This document shows, one piece after another, positions 1 through 9,100 of a DNA stretch of 64,000 bases. The translations under genes and the position numbers were made by a program. The notes beneath the pieces are model-generated. The model was not told where the DNA came from, made no database searches, and saw only the letters and a list, made by a program, of their open reading frames with translations. Every line of letters begins with the position of its first letter. Within the stretch, counting starts at the first letter, position 1. Origin of the DNA: Symplocastrum torsivum CPER-KK1 (GTDB taxonomy: Bacteria; Cyanobacteriota; Cyanobacteriia; Cyanobacteriales; Coleofasciculaceae); contig JAHHIF010000032.1 in NCBI GenBank assembly GCA_019358875.1, forward strand, positions 1 through 64,000, in the 5' to 3' direction.

Positions 1-136
1 GTTGCAGTTGTTGACGTTCTCTCTCGTCCAGGCTTAGTGGCTTGGGGGCTAGTCTAGGCAAGGCTCTATCCCTACGTTAGATTGGCTCTATTAATAGTAG
101 CCTAACTTCCGCCGAAGTCTACTAGCCCTTTGTGAG

Positions 137-375
137 CTAAAGTCTGAGCAATTCATTGTCTTCTGAAAGGCTAAAACCAAAACCAGATCGAGCGTATTCA
201 TTCAGGAAGCTGAGGCTAGTTGGCTGGGATGAGTTAGGAGTTTGTGTAGCTGCTCACTAAAGTAGAGAACTTCGTAATCTGGTGCTAGTTCCTTTTGCAA
301 CCGTAATAATCAGTGGCTCAGGCTATCTTCTTGAATTAGAGGGACAATAGAATAAAAGCGCTCAAGTGATAATAT
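137..375 (-). pseudogene. Possible decayed coding remnant
   Basis: Read on the minus strand, this stretch gives coding-like peptide pieces interrupted by one in-frame stop and one frame change. The first piece contains RFYSIVPLIQED, the second LLRLQKELAPDY and EQLHKLLTHP, and the third NEYARSGFGFSLSEDNELL before a final stop. I do not recognise the family. The rest of 1-410 shows no gene that I can support. The call rests only on protein-like composition. Confidence 0.25.
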
Positions 376-410
376 TGACGACTGCTTAGCCCTTTTGGGA
401 AAAACAGCCA

Positions 411-1781
411 ATGCTAACCCGAATTGAAATCGACGGGTTTAAGACCTTCGAGAATTTTGCTCTAGATTTAGGACCTTTTGTAGTGATTTTGGGGCCAAAT
501 GCTTCTGGTAAATCCAATCTATTTGATGCGATTCGACTCCTCTCCCATTTAGCCGGAACTGACTTGCGAACAGCCGTCAAGACCTTGCGCGGCGAACCTC
601 AAGAGTTGTTTCGTAGAGAAGCGGATGGTTCCTCTGTCACCCGAATGGCTTTCACAGTAGAGCTGCTCCTCGCGCCCGAAGTACGAGACCCTTGGGGTGA
701 CACGGTAAAAATTTCTCATTCTCGTGTGCGTTATGAGGTGGAGATTGAACGCCGGAAGGATGACCGGGGTATTGAGCGATTGGTCGTAGCAAAAGAGGAG
801 GCAAAACCCATCCTCGCTCAAAGCGACAAGTGGCGACCCAAACAACAGGAACTTTCAGCTCAATTTAGACAATTATTCATGAAATACGGTCGCCGCACAC
901 CTTGGCTAACTACAACTACTGGCGAATCTGGCGGCAAGCGCAGTTTCAAAATTAATCAGGATGGCAGAAAAGGTCGGACGCGCCCAGCAGAAGCCGCAGA
1001 AGCTACAGTGCTGTCAAGCATTACTTCTGCCGAGTTTCCACACCTTTATGCCCTACGCGAGGAGATGCGCTCTTGGCGTTTTCTCCAACTCGACCCCAAT
1101 GCACTGAGGCGACCAAGTCCTACCACTGCTGCTCTTGAACTGGAACCAGATGGAGCAAATCTTGCTACGGTACTAGCTCGAATTCAAGCTGAGACAGCAA
1201 TGGAAATCCGACCTAAGGGAGACTTAGCAGATATTGCTGCCGATCTGACCTCCCTGATTCCCGGTGTAGTGGGTGTGAGCATTGAGGAAGACAAGAAAAA
1301 CCGAGAGTACCGGATTGACATTGACATGAGGGATGGATTTCCTTTCAGCTCTCGTGTTGTATCCGATGGCACTCTACGTGTTTTAGCACTGCTGACTCTT
1401 TTACACGATCCGAAACATCGTGGCTTAGTCTGTTTTGAAGAGCCGGAGAATGGGGTGCATCCCTTCCGTTTGAAGGCAATGATTGAACGGCTACGCGAAC
1501 TAGTGACAGATCCAACTTCTGAGGAGGTGGAGGAACAAGAACCGCTCTCCCAAATGCTTCTCAATAGCCATTCCCCTGTAGTTCTCTCTTGCTTGGAAGA
1601 CGATGAAGCGATGTTCGCTGATATGGTCAGTGTCGTGAACCCAGAAGTAGACAAAATAAGTCGTAAAACCCGCATCAGACCTGTCAAGGGTCAAGGAGAG
1701 CTGTTGGCTGAGGAAAATCGAGAGTACGTCAGCAAGGTCGAGGTGGAACGCTATTTGCATAGCGTCGATCGCGAGGGTTAG
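411..1781 (+). CDS. AAA family ATPase (RecF/OLD-like, AAA_21 type)
   Basis: A 456-residue ATPase of the SMC/RecF/OLD-like group. It has Walker A GPNASGKS at 28-35, an ABC-signature-like segment VSDGTLRVLALL at 317-328, a Walker B region LVCFEEPENGVH at 339-350, and a switch histidine in LLNSHSPVV around residue 387. The N-terminal TRIEIDGFKTF is the usual opening of this group. The GTG start of the next gene lies five bases after this stop, so the two are surely co-transcribed. ATPases of this type paired with a Toprim-like or DUF4276 partner occur in anti-phage and plasmid-exclusion modules (RloA/AbiL, PARIS-like). The defence role is inferred from the pairing and was not shown. The family is clear, the function less so. 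Confidence 0.85.
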   Translation: MLTRIEIDGFKTFENFALDLGPFVVILGPNASGKSNLFDAIRLLSHLAGTDLRTAVKTLRGEPQELFRREADGSSVTRMAFTVELLLAPEVRDPWGDTVKISHSRVRYEVEIERRKDDRGIERLVVAKEEAKPILAQSDKWRPKQQELSAQFRQLFMKYGRRTPWLTTTTGESGGKRSFKINQDGRKGRTRPAEAAEATVLSSITSAEFPHLYALREEMRSWRFLQLDPNALRRPSPTTAALELEPDGANLATVLARIQAETAMEIRPKGDLADIAADLTSLIPGVVGVSIEEDKKNREYRIDIDMRDGFPFSSRVVSDGTLRVLALLTLLHDPKHRGLVCFEEPENGVHPFRLKAMIERLRELVTDPTSEEVEEQEPLSQMLLNSHSPVVLSCLEDDEAMFADMVSVVNPEVDKISRKTRIRPVKGQGELLAEENREYVSKVEVERYLHSVDREG

Positions 1782-1786
1782 CGCAG

Positions 1787-2467
1787 GTGCAATATTTGGG
1801 ATTAGCCTTATTCGCAGAAGGGCCTACTGACTACCGCTTTTTGCCCCCCGTTCTGCGTCGTGCAACAGAGGAATTGTGTTTGAGGAATGCTCGAACTACG
1901 GTAGAAATCGGGGATGTATTGAATCTGCACGCGCCTCAAGACTACCGAGATGCAGACCTTGCTACCCAAATCGTAGAAGCAGCAAAAGCAGCTAATGGAG
2001 CGTATAACATTCTGTTCATTCATACAGATGGATCAGGCGATCCAAAAGCTGCTTATGATCAGCGGGTTCAGCCAGCCAAGGAGCGCATTGCATCTGAACT
2101 GTCTTCTCAACTGAAGCGGACAGTGGGTGTTGTGCCTGTTCGGGAGATGGAAGCTTGGACGCTGGTGGACGGTGATGCTTTACGAGATGCCTTTGGAACG
2201 GTGCTGGATGATGAGGCTTTGGGCATACCATTAAGACCGCGTGAGGTAGAAAGTATTCTCGATCCCAAGCAAACGCTCAATCAAACTTATGCCAGGATAG
2301 TAGGAACTAAGCAGCGTAGACGCAGAACTGCGGCAGACTTCTTTGATGCGATTGGGGAGCGGGTGCAGTTGACCCGTCTTCGTCAAGTTCCAGCGTTTGG
2401 GCGTTTTGAACAGGAGCTACGTACCGCACTAGTTGAGCTTAGCTATCTCAGTGAGGAGACACCATGA
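1787..2467 (+). CDS. DUF4276 family protein (partner of the AAA ATPase)
   Basis: A 226-residue protein with a GTG start five bases after the ATPase stop. It opens with a beta strand and the acidic turn FAEGPTDYRF (E11, D15), followed by FIHTDGSGD (D81, D85) and VREMEAWTLVD (E120, E122). This arrangement is typical of DUF4276 and resembles the acidic metal site of Toprim-like nucleases. In two-gene systems the AAA protein usually senses or gates and the small partner acts as effector, perhaps a nuclease. That role is inference from family pairing. No regulator is encoded nearby. Confidence 0.75.
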   Translation: MQYLGLALFAEGPTDYRFLPPVLRRATEELCLRNARTTVEIGDVLNLHAPQDYRDADLATQIVEAAKAANGAYNILFIHTDGSGDPKAAYDQRVQPAKERIASELSSQLKRTVGVVPVREMEAWTLVDGDALRDAFGTVLDDEALGIPLRPREVESILDPKQTLNQTYARIVGTKQRRRRTAADFFDAIGERVQLTRLRQVPAFGRFEQELRTALVELSYLSEETP

Positions 2468-2660
2468 GACAGAGAGTTCTTATTAGTCTGGGAAAAATAC
2501 GAGATGAATTGCGATCGCACAACTCTCTAAAGTAGTTGAAAGCTTGAAAGATAGCTCGGCTCAAACTAAAGCCCCAGCGTTAGTACCAATTTCCCGTGAG
2601 GCTCGACGGATGAAGTTATCCTCGTTGAACAAAGAAAGCAAGTAGAATCAAAAGTAACAA

Positions 2661-2785
2661 TAGACCTCTTGCAAAAGTTCTTTTCATCAAATTCTGGGGC
2701 AGGCGGGACGCCTACCCCACAAGAAAAAATGGCTATGAGTGGGATGGGCATCTTGCCCGTCCTAGCTACTTTTGCAAGAGGTCTA
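2661..2785. mobile_element. MITE-like element with perfect terminal inverted repeats
   Basis: A 125-bp segment is bounded by perfect 18-bp inverted ends: TAGACCTCTTGCAAAAGT at 2661-2678 and its exact reverse complement at 2768-2785. The outer bases are TA on both sides, consistent with a TA target duplication as made by IS630/Tc1-mariner-type transposases. The inside contains small hairpins and no gene. It lies 17 bases before the earliest possible start of the DUF4058 gene, so it may have replaced that gene's promoter. The surrounding gap 2468-2829 shows nothing else I can identify. Confidence 0.75.
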
Positions 2786-2829
2786 ATGATTAAAACATAC
2801 TATTGGAAAGGTATGTCAGTTGCCTACCA

Positions 2830-3564
2830 ATGATGCTGCAAGATCATTTTCGTCCACCGTTGAGTACTCGTCGTCACTGGCACGCATTTCATAACGCTTG
2901 GGCAACCTATATTGCATCGGACTTGAACGCTAAATTGCCAGAGGGTTACTTTGCTGAACCCAACGTGCAGTTCGGTATTGAAATTGATGTCGCTGCATTT
3001 GAGGAATCTCAGCAGGGATTTGCAAACGAAACGGGAATCATTCAGCTACCAACAGAGTCTCAGAGTCTATGGATACCTCCAGAAGCAACGCAAACTGTGC
3101 CATTTCTGCCAACAACTGAGAGTGTAGAAGTAAGTATCTTTGATTCTGAAACAGGGCCTATTTTGAAAGGTGCAATTGAATTAGTTAGCCCTGCCAACAA
3201 AGATCGCCCTGCTCATCGTGCAGCGTTTGTTTCCAAGTGCGAAACTTATTTGCGGCAGGGAATTGGCTTGATTGTGGTTGATGTTGTCACCGCAAGGCAG
3301 GCAAATTTGCATGGTGAATTATTAGCACGTCTCACTGAGGGCAAAGCATCTTCAGCCAAACTGAATCTTTATGCGATCGCCTATCGAGCGATCGAGCGAA
3401 ATGGACAGCCAAGCTTGGATATCTGGCAGGAAGAACTAGCGATCGGCAGTATTCTGCCAACTCTACCTCTGTGGTTGCGCGGTGAGATTTGCTTGCCAGT
3501 TGACTTGGCGGCAACCTATGAGCGCACCTGTCGAGAACAACGGATTACAGTGAGCAGCGCTTAA
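2830..3564 (+). CDS. DUF4058 family protein
   Basis: A protein of about 244 residues of a family common in cyanobacteria and planctomycetes. The diagnostic parts are the opening LQDHFRPPLS, then GAIELVSPANKDRPAHR and the strand GLIVVDVVTARQANLHGEL, an arrangement reminiscent of a PD-(D/E)XK-like core. The function is unknown. I chose ATG 2830 because family homology begins there. An in-frame TTG at 2803 would add nine residues with no support, and neither start has a clear ribosome binding site. The MITE ends 45 bases upstream. The next gene begins 30 bases after the stop. Confidence 0.7.
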   Translation: MMLQDHFRPPLSTRRHWHAFHNAWATYIASDLNAKLPEGYFAEPNVQFGIEIDVAAFEESQQGFANETGIIQLPTESQSLWIPPEATQTVPFLPTTESVEVSIFDSETGPILKGAIELVSPANKDRPAHRAAFVSKCETYLRQGIGLIVVDVVTARQANLHGELLARLTEGKASSAKLNLYAIAYRAIERNGQPSLDIWQEELAIGSILPTLPLWLRGEICLPVDLAATYERTCREQRITVSSA

Positions 3565-3593
3565 ATTTGTCAGGGTAGAGTACAGTTTCTTAA

Positions 3594-4016
3594 ATGCGAG
3601 AGAAAATTCTCTACGGAGAGCGAGTTCCCAATCCCAACTCGCCGGGTGGTCTTTCCAACAAACTGATAGGCGCTCACTCACCTAGAATTAAAAATCGTTC
3701 CGATTTCGATGTCGAAGTTATTAGCAATAATGCTGATGGCACAACAACTGTCAAGTTGGTCAAAGAATTTCCAGATGGCGATGTCTCCAAAATTAAGAAA
3801 TCCACCTTAGCACCGGACAGTTGGAGCGATGACAAAATTATCGATGTAACCAACCAAGTAGCGAGTACTCCTCCCGTTGCCATAAGTTCGCGGGGGGATG
3901 GTTCAACCTTGCATCGGCAGATTGTTGATGGCGTAGAGTGGGAGGTAATCAAGGATGCTTCGGGAAATGTTACATCCTCTTATCCTACTGGCGGCACTCC
4001 GACCACAAATTTTTGA
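3594..4016 (+). CDS. EndoU-type toxin domain protein, no delivery region
   Basis: A 140-residue protein that corresponds only to the C-terminal toxin domain seen at the ends of large polymorphic toxins of the EndoU RNase group. Visible landmarks are GAHSPRI (H28), STLAPDSWSDDKII (70-83), STLHRQIVDGVEWEVIK (H107) and the closing SSYPTGG (S129, Y130), the usual catalytic His/His/Ser-Tyr layout. A stop codon immediately precedes the ATG in frame, so no N-terminal secretion or repeat region is attached. The gene is therefore a solo toxin or an orphan cassette left by recombination. Twelve bases downstream begins a protein whose N-terminus looks like the cognate immunity protein. The EndoU assignment is by motif pattern only. 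Confidence 0.6.
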   Translation: MREKILYGERVPNPNSPGGLSNKLIGAHSPRIKNRSDFDVEVISNNADGTTTVKLVKEFPDGDVSKIKKSTLAPDSWSDDKIIDVTNQVASTPPVAISSRGDGSTLHRQIVDGVEWEVIKDASGNVTSSYPTGGTPTTNF

Positions 4017-4028
4017 GGCGGTGGTACT

Positions 4029-6005
4029 ATGACGATTTTTCAAGAGTTAGATGCATATTTGAGCCAAGATTTCTCAGACGACTATTGGGCTGATGACGCT
4101 AGCTTATATGCCTGTGAGCTGGTTAAACAACTGACAACAGAGGATTGGAATGCTCTCAAGTCTTCTTGGCAAAATCGCTCAAAGCCTTGGCAGGAGCGCT
4201 GTGCCGAGATTCTCGATTGGGGAGAAGCGCTTCAGGCAGTTCCTCTGCTGCTGGAGATGATTCGCGAGGAAGATGATGAGTTGACACTAACGGCGGCTGA
4301 TTCTCTGAGGTCGATAGGTGTAACTGAGCTAGATTTGCCTATAAGTGCGGATATCTTGTCACGTTTGCAAGCAGTGGCGCATTCAGGTAATGTTGCTAAA
4401 CTCATCATCAATCAGTTGCTGAAACAATTAGAAGTTAAGGTGTATCGCGATTTTTTAATTGAGGTATTGCAAGCAACCCAAGATAGCAAGGGCGACCAGC
4501 GAGTGGTGTACCCACTGTTGCAGGCGAACCTGGACAAGCTAGATAATAACTTTGCTCAAGCGTTGCGAAGCTGGGCGACAGCTACCTTATCGGAATTAGA
4601 GGCAGAGCAAACACGACGCACCGCAGTAGCTATTGGCAATTTCAGCAACCTGATTCGGGAGTTCCGGAGAGGTCACCGAGCCAGCAATCTGGAAATTGCT
4701 ATTACGGGCTATGAGGTCGTTGCCACAGTTTTTACCCATCAAGCCTTGCCCGACCAGTGGGCTACTACGCAAAACAATCTAGGTAGTGCTTACTGTGAGC
4801 GCATCAAGGGAGAGAGGGCAGAGAATATAGAAGTGGCAATTCGCTGTTTTTCTTCTGCATTGGAGGAATACACCCGCCAAGCCTTTCCCAAACAATGGGC
4901 TGTCACCCAAAACAATTTGGGTAACGCCTACCTTAACCGCATCAAGGGAGAGAGGGCGGAGAATATAGAAGTGGCAATTCGCTGTTTTTCTTCTGCGTTG
5001 GAAGAATACACCCGCCATACCTTTCCGCAGGACTGGGCTATGAGCCAAAACAATCTGGGCGCTGCCTACTTTAACCGGATTCAGGGAGAGCAGGCAGAGA
5101 ATTTGGAAACAGCAATCTACTGTTTTTCTTCTGCGTTGGAGGTACGTACTCGTCAAGACTTTCCCGAACAATGGGCTGCCACCCAAAACAATCTGGGCAA
5201 TGCCTACAGTAACCGTATCCGGGGGAAGAGAGCAGAGAATATAGAAGTAGCCATCCGCTGTTTTTCTTCTGCGTTGGAGATACGTACCCGCCAAGACTTT
5301 CCCGAACAATGGGCTGCCACCCAAAACAATCTGGGCAATGCCTACCTTAACCGTATTCACGGCAATAGGGCAGAGAATTTGGAAGTAGCAATCCACTGTT
5401 TCTCTGCTGCGTTGGAGGTACGTACCCGTGAAGCCTTCCCTCAAGACTGGGCAGATACCCAAAGCAATTTAGGTGTTGCCTACCTTAACCGTATTCACGG
5501 CAATAGAGCAGAGAATTTGGAAGCAGCAATCCACTGTTTCTCTGCTGCGTTGGAGGTACATACCCGCCAAGCTTTCCCTCAAAACCATGCAAAAGCCCAA
5601 TTCAACCTAGGTCTTGCCTACCGAGATGCCCAACAGTTCTCCAAGGCTTACAGTGCCTTTGCCCTCGCCATCGATGCTGTGGAATTCCTACGCAGTGAGA
5701 TTGTCTCTGGCGATGAAGCTAAACAAAAACTAGCTGAAGAATGGAATCCGCTTTATCAAGACACAGTGGAAGTTTGCCTAGAACTGCATGACTACACTGA
5801 AGCCATAAAATACGTCGAACGCAGTCAAGCGCGCAACTTAGTAGAACTCCTTGCCAAACCTGAGCTTTACCCCGAAGGAAGCATTCCCACAGAAATCCTC
5901 AATGAACTCGATCATCTACGTGAGGAAATTACCCACACCCCTCAGCTGATAGACATGGAAGTAGAGCGTAGGCGGCGGGGAATTTTGACTTGGAAAAGTG
6001 CCTGA
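4029..6005 (+). CDS. Immunity-like/HEAT N-terminus fused to TPR repeats, C-terminus truncated
   Basis: A 658-residue protein. Residues 1-140 form a helical, acidic HEAT-like region (QELDAYLSQDF, LLLEMIREEDDELTLTAADSL) resembling immunity proteins found beside EndoU-type toxins. From residue 238, six near-identical 46-residue TPR units follow (consensus QAFPxQWAxTQNNLGNAYxN), plus a degenerate seventh and the tail ending RNLVELLAKPELYPEGSIP. In cyanobacterial proteins this tail normally leads into a CHAT caspase-like peptidase domain. Here the frame ends about 40 residues later with no CHAT domain. The start lies 12 bases after the toxin stop, so the pair is probably one transcript. Toxin neutralisation by the N-terminus is inferred. 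Confidence 0.65.
   Translation: MTIFQELDAYLSQDFSDDYWADDASLYACELVKQLTTEDWNALKSSWQNRSKPWQERCAEILDWGEALQAVPLLLEMIREEDDELTLTAADSLRSIGVTELDLPISADILSRLQAVAHSGNVAKLIINQLLKQLEVKVYRDFLIEVLQATQDSKGDQRVVYPLLQANLDKLDNNFAQALRSWATATLSELEAEQTRRTAVAIGNFSNLIREFRRGHRASNLEIAITGYEVVATVFTHQALPDQWATTQNNLGSAYCERIKGERAENIEVAIRCFSSALEEYTRQAFPKQWAVTQNNLGNAYLNRIKGERAENIEVAIRCFSSALEEYTRHTFPQDWAMSQNNLGAAYFNRIQGEQAENLETAIYCFSSALEVRTRQDFPEQWAATQNNLGNAYSNRIRGKRAENIEVAIRCFSSALEIRTRQDFPEQWAATQNNLGNAYLNRIHGNRAENLEVAIHCFSAALEVRTREAFPQDWADTQSNLGVAYLNRIHGNRAENLEAAIHCFSAALEVHTRQAFPQNHAKAQFNLGLAYRDAQQFSKAYSAFALAIDAVEFLRSEIVSGDEAKQKLAEEWNPLYQDTVEVCLELHDYTEAIKYVERSQARNLVELLAKPELYPEGSIPTEILNELDHLREEITHTPQLIDMEVERRRRGILTWKSA
4740..5567 (+). 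repeat. Six tandem 138-bp TPR-coding repeats
   Basis: Units start at 4740, 4878, 5016, 5154, 5292 and 5430, each 138 bp and in frame, coding 46-residue tetratricopeptide units. Neighbouring units are so similar at DNA level (for example the segments coding AENIEVAIRCFSSALE) that unequal crossing-over or gene conversion is likely. A seventh, diverged unit starts at 5568. Confidence 0.9.
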
Positions 6006-6044
6006 GGTTATTCTTGAGAATTTGCAGCAATCCAAGCCGATGTA

Positions 6045-6071
6045 GTTATTACAAGTGTAATAACGAAGGAG
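6045..6071 (+). promoter_or_regulatory. Operator-like hairpin and strong SD upstream of the NRPS
   Basis: A perfect inverted repeat GTTATTAC-AAGT-GTAATAAC (6045-6064) is followed at once by AAGGAG (6066-6071). The Shine-Dalgarno sequence serves the ATG at 6079 rather than the NRPS ATG at 6114. The hairpin could be a repressor operator or an RNA stem that masks the ribosome site. Confidence 0.45.
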
Positions 6072-6078
6072 CAGTACA

Positions 6079-6117
6079 ATGGCAACACGCTTAAACGACC
6101 AGCTCAGAAGCTTATGA
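6079..6117 (+). CDS. 12-residue leader ORF overlapping the NRPS start
   Basis: An ATG eight bases after AAGGAG opens a 12-codon frame (MATRLNDQLRSL) whose TGA stop overlaps the NRPS ATG as ATGA. It is not in frame with the NRPS. It may couple NRPS translation to leader translation. It could also be the last trace of a lost upstream gene. No function is known. Confidence 0.3.
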   Translation: MATRLNDQLRSL

Positions 6118-9100
6118 GCCAGCATCTTGCTGACAATTCCCTCAGGGCGGCTGAGGAAAAACTCAATACTTTAGAAGAATCAGAAGTCTTCGTCTTTCCG
6201 GCATCGTTTGCCCAGCAACGGTTGTGGTTTCTCGATCGCCTCTTCCCAGGCAATTCCTTCTACAATGTGTCCGCAGCACTTCGCCTAACAGGTTCGCTCA
6301 ACATAGCAGCGCTAGAGCAAACGTTTAACGAAATCGTGCGTCGCCATGAAGCCTTGCGTACCACCTTTAGGATGCTGGAGGGGCAACTTGTCCAGGTAAT
6401 TGCTCCTTCCTTAACTATCCCTCTGCCATTGGTCGATTGGCGATCGCTACCAGCAACCGAACAGGAAGCTGAAACTCGACGACTGGCTACCGAGGAGCGA
6501 TCGCGTTCTTTCGATTTATCCTCCGAACTGCTACTACGAGTCATGCTCCTACAGCTAGACTCATCAGAACACGTACTCCTGCTGAATCTGCATCATATTG
6601 TCTGCGATGGCTGGTCTATCGGAGTCCTACTTCGGGAACTAGGAACACTTTACACAGCCTTTGCCAACAACCAGCCATCACCCTTACCAGAACTGCCTAT
6701 CCAATATGCAGACTTTGCCGACTGGCAACGCGAATGGCTACAGGGTGAGGTTCTAGAGACTCAGTTAGCTTACTGGAAGCAGCAACTAGACAATCTTCCC
6801 CTACTGAATTTACCCACCGATCAACCTCGCCCTGCTACTCCAACCTACCAAGGGGCAACACAATTTCTAGAGTTACCAAAAAACCTGAGTCAGGAACTAG
6901 ACGCACTTTCACAACGCCAAGGGGTGACTCTGTTCATAACTCTCTTAGCAGCATTCCAAACCTTGCTCTACCGCTACACGCAGCAAGAGGATATTGTAGT
7001 CGGTTCTGCGATCGCCAACCGCAATCGCCAGGAAATAGAAGGACTAATTGGTTTTTTTGTCAATAGTCTGGTGTTGCGTACCAATTTATCAGGCAACCCA
7101 ACATTTCTAGAACTCCTAGACAGAGTACGGGAGGTCGCGCTAGGAGCCTATGCCCATCAGGACTTACCCTTTGAGAAGCTGGTCGAGGAACTGCATCCAG
7201 AACGCAACCTGAGCTACCATCCCTTATTCCAGGTCGCGTTTAGCCTCCAAAACACACCCATCAAGGCGCTAGAGTTACCTGGACTAACCTTCTCGCTGCT
7301 GGACTTCGACAACCCAAGCGCTAAGTTCGATCTAGAGTTCCACCTGTGGGAATCACCGGAAGGTCTTAGAGGACAGGTAACTTACAGCACCGATTTATTT
7401 GATGATGCCAGAATCACTCGGATGCTGCGACACTTTCAAACGCTGCTGGAAAGTATTGTCGCCAACCCCCAGCAACGCCTTTGTGACTTGCAACTTTTAA
7501 TAGAAAGTGAACGGCATCAACTGCTAGTGGAGTGGAACGACACCCAGACTGATTATCAGAAGGATTTATGTATCCAGCAGTTGTTTGAAGCTCAGGTAGA
7601 ACAGACACCTGATGCCATAGCCTTAGTCTTTGAAGACGAACAACTCACCTACCGAGAACTCAACAACCGCAGCAACCAACTCGCCCATTATCTGCAAAAA
7701 CTAGGGGTAGAACCAGAAGTTCTAGTTGGTATCTGCTTGGAACGTTCTGTGGAAATGATAGTGGGTTGCTTAAGCATCCTCAAGGCAGGTGGAGCCTATG
7801 TGCCATTAGATCCCACCTATCCTCAAGAGCGTCTTAACTTCATGCTAGAGGACGCTCAAATACCCATCTTGCTCACTCATTCAGTTTTAGCCCCCCTTTT
7901 TAAGGGGGGTTGGGGGGATCGAGCAACATATAGCGGACAGCAGAATCAGTTATCTTTAGTTTGCCTAGACAAAGAGGCGGATGCAATTACCCAACAAAGC
8001 AAGGAAAACCCAATCAGCAGCGTCACACCTAACAACTTGGCTTATGTCATCTACACTTCTGGCTCGACTGGAAAACCCAAAGGTGTTCTAGTACAGCATC
8101 AAGGGTTGTGCAACTTATCTCAGGTCCAGATTCAGACTTTAAACCTAAGCGCTTGTAACCGCATCCTGCAATTCGCCTCTCTGAGTTTTGATGCCTCGAT
8201 CTTTGAAATTGTCATGGCACTCTTAACTGGAGCAACACTGTATTTAGCAAAGAAGGAATCCCTTCTACCAGGAACAGCCCTAATCCAACTGCTACGCGAC
8301 AGAGCAATTACCCACGTCACACTTCCGCCTTCCTTGTTAGCCGTTCTACCTGCACAAGAACTTCCTGAACTGCGGACGATTATCTCTGCCGGAGAAGCCT
8401 GTTCTACCGATATCGTAAAACGCTGGGCTTCAGGTCGTCGATTTTTCAATGCCTACGGCCCAACTGAAGCAACTGTTTGGTCTACCGTAGCGGAACTCAG
8501 TGACGGTAGTGAGAAACTATCTATTGGTCGTCCGATTGCTAACACACAAGTTTATATACTGGACTCCTATCTACAACCTATACCTATCGGTGTTCCGGGA
8601 GAACTGTATATCGGTGGTGATGGACTGGCGCGAGGTTATCTCAACCAACCTGAGTTAACTACACAGAAGTTTATTCCTAATCCTTTTAGCCACAAACCTG
8701 GAGAGCGCCTTTACAAAACAGGTGATTTAGCTCGTTACCGACCTGACGGTAACATTGAATTTTTAGGTCGCATTGACGAACAAGTAAAGATTCGTGGCTT
8801 CCGTATTGAGTTGGGGGAAATTGAGACGGTGCTAAATCAGCATCCGGATGTGAAAGAGGCAGTTGCGATCGCAAAAGAAGACGTATCTAGTAACAAGCGT
8901 TTAGTCGCTTATGTTGTCCCAAACCAAGAGCAGTTACAGACGGTAGAGGCGCAGGACTGTGCGTCCTCACTACGCTGTTTCTTAAAAGAGAAGCTGCCAG
9001 AGTACATGATTCCCTCCGCTTTTGTAATGCTGGAGGCTTTGCCGTTGTTGCCCAATGGTAAAGTAAACCGTCGTGCCTTAAAGGGGCTTAGTACAGATAA

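Noticed and set aside
4779..5462. Long open frame on the minus strand opposite the TPR repeats (227 codons)
   Set aside because: It is the antisense shadow of six near-identical 138-bp repeats; its peptide simply repeats with the same period and has no independent start signal.
4740..5567. Regular repeats that could suggest a CRISPR array
   Set aside because: Units are 138 bp, contiguous and coding for TPRs; there are no spacers and no cas genes.
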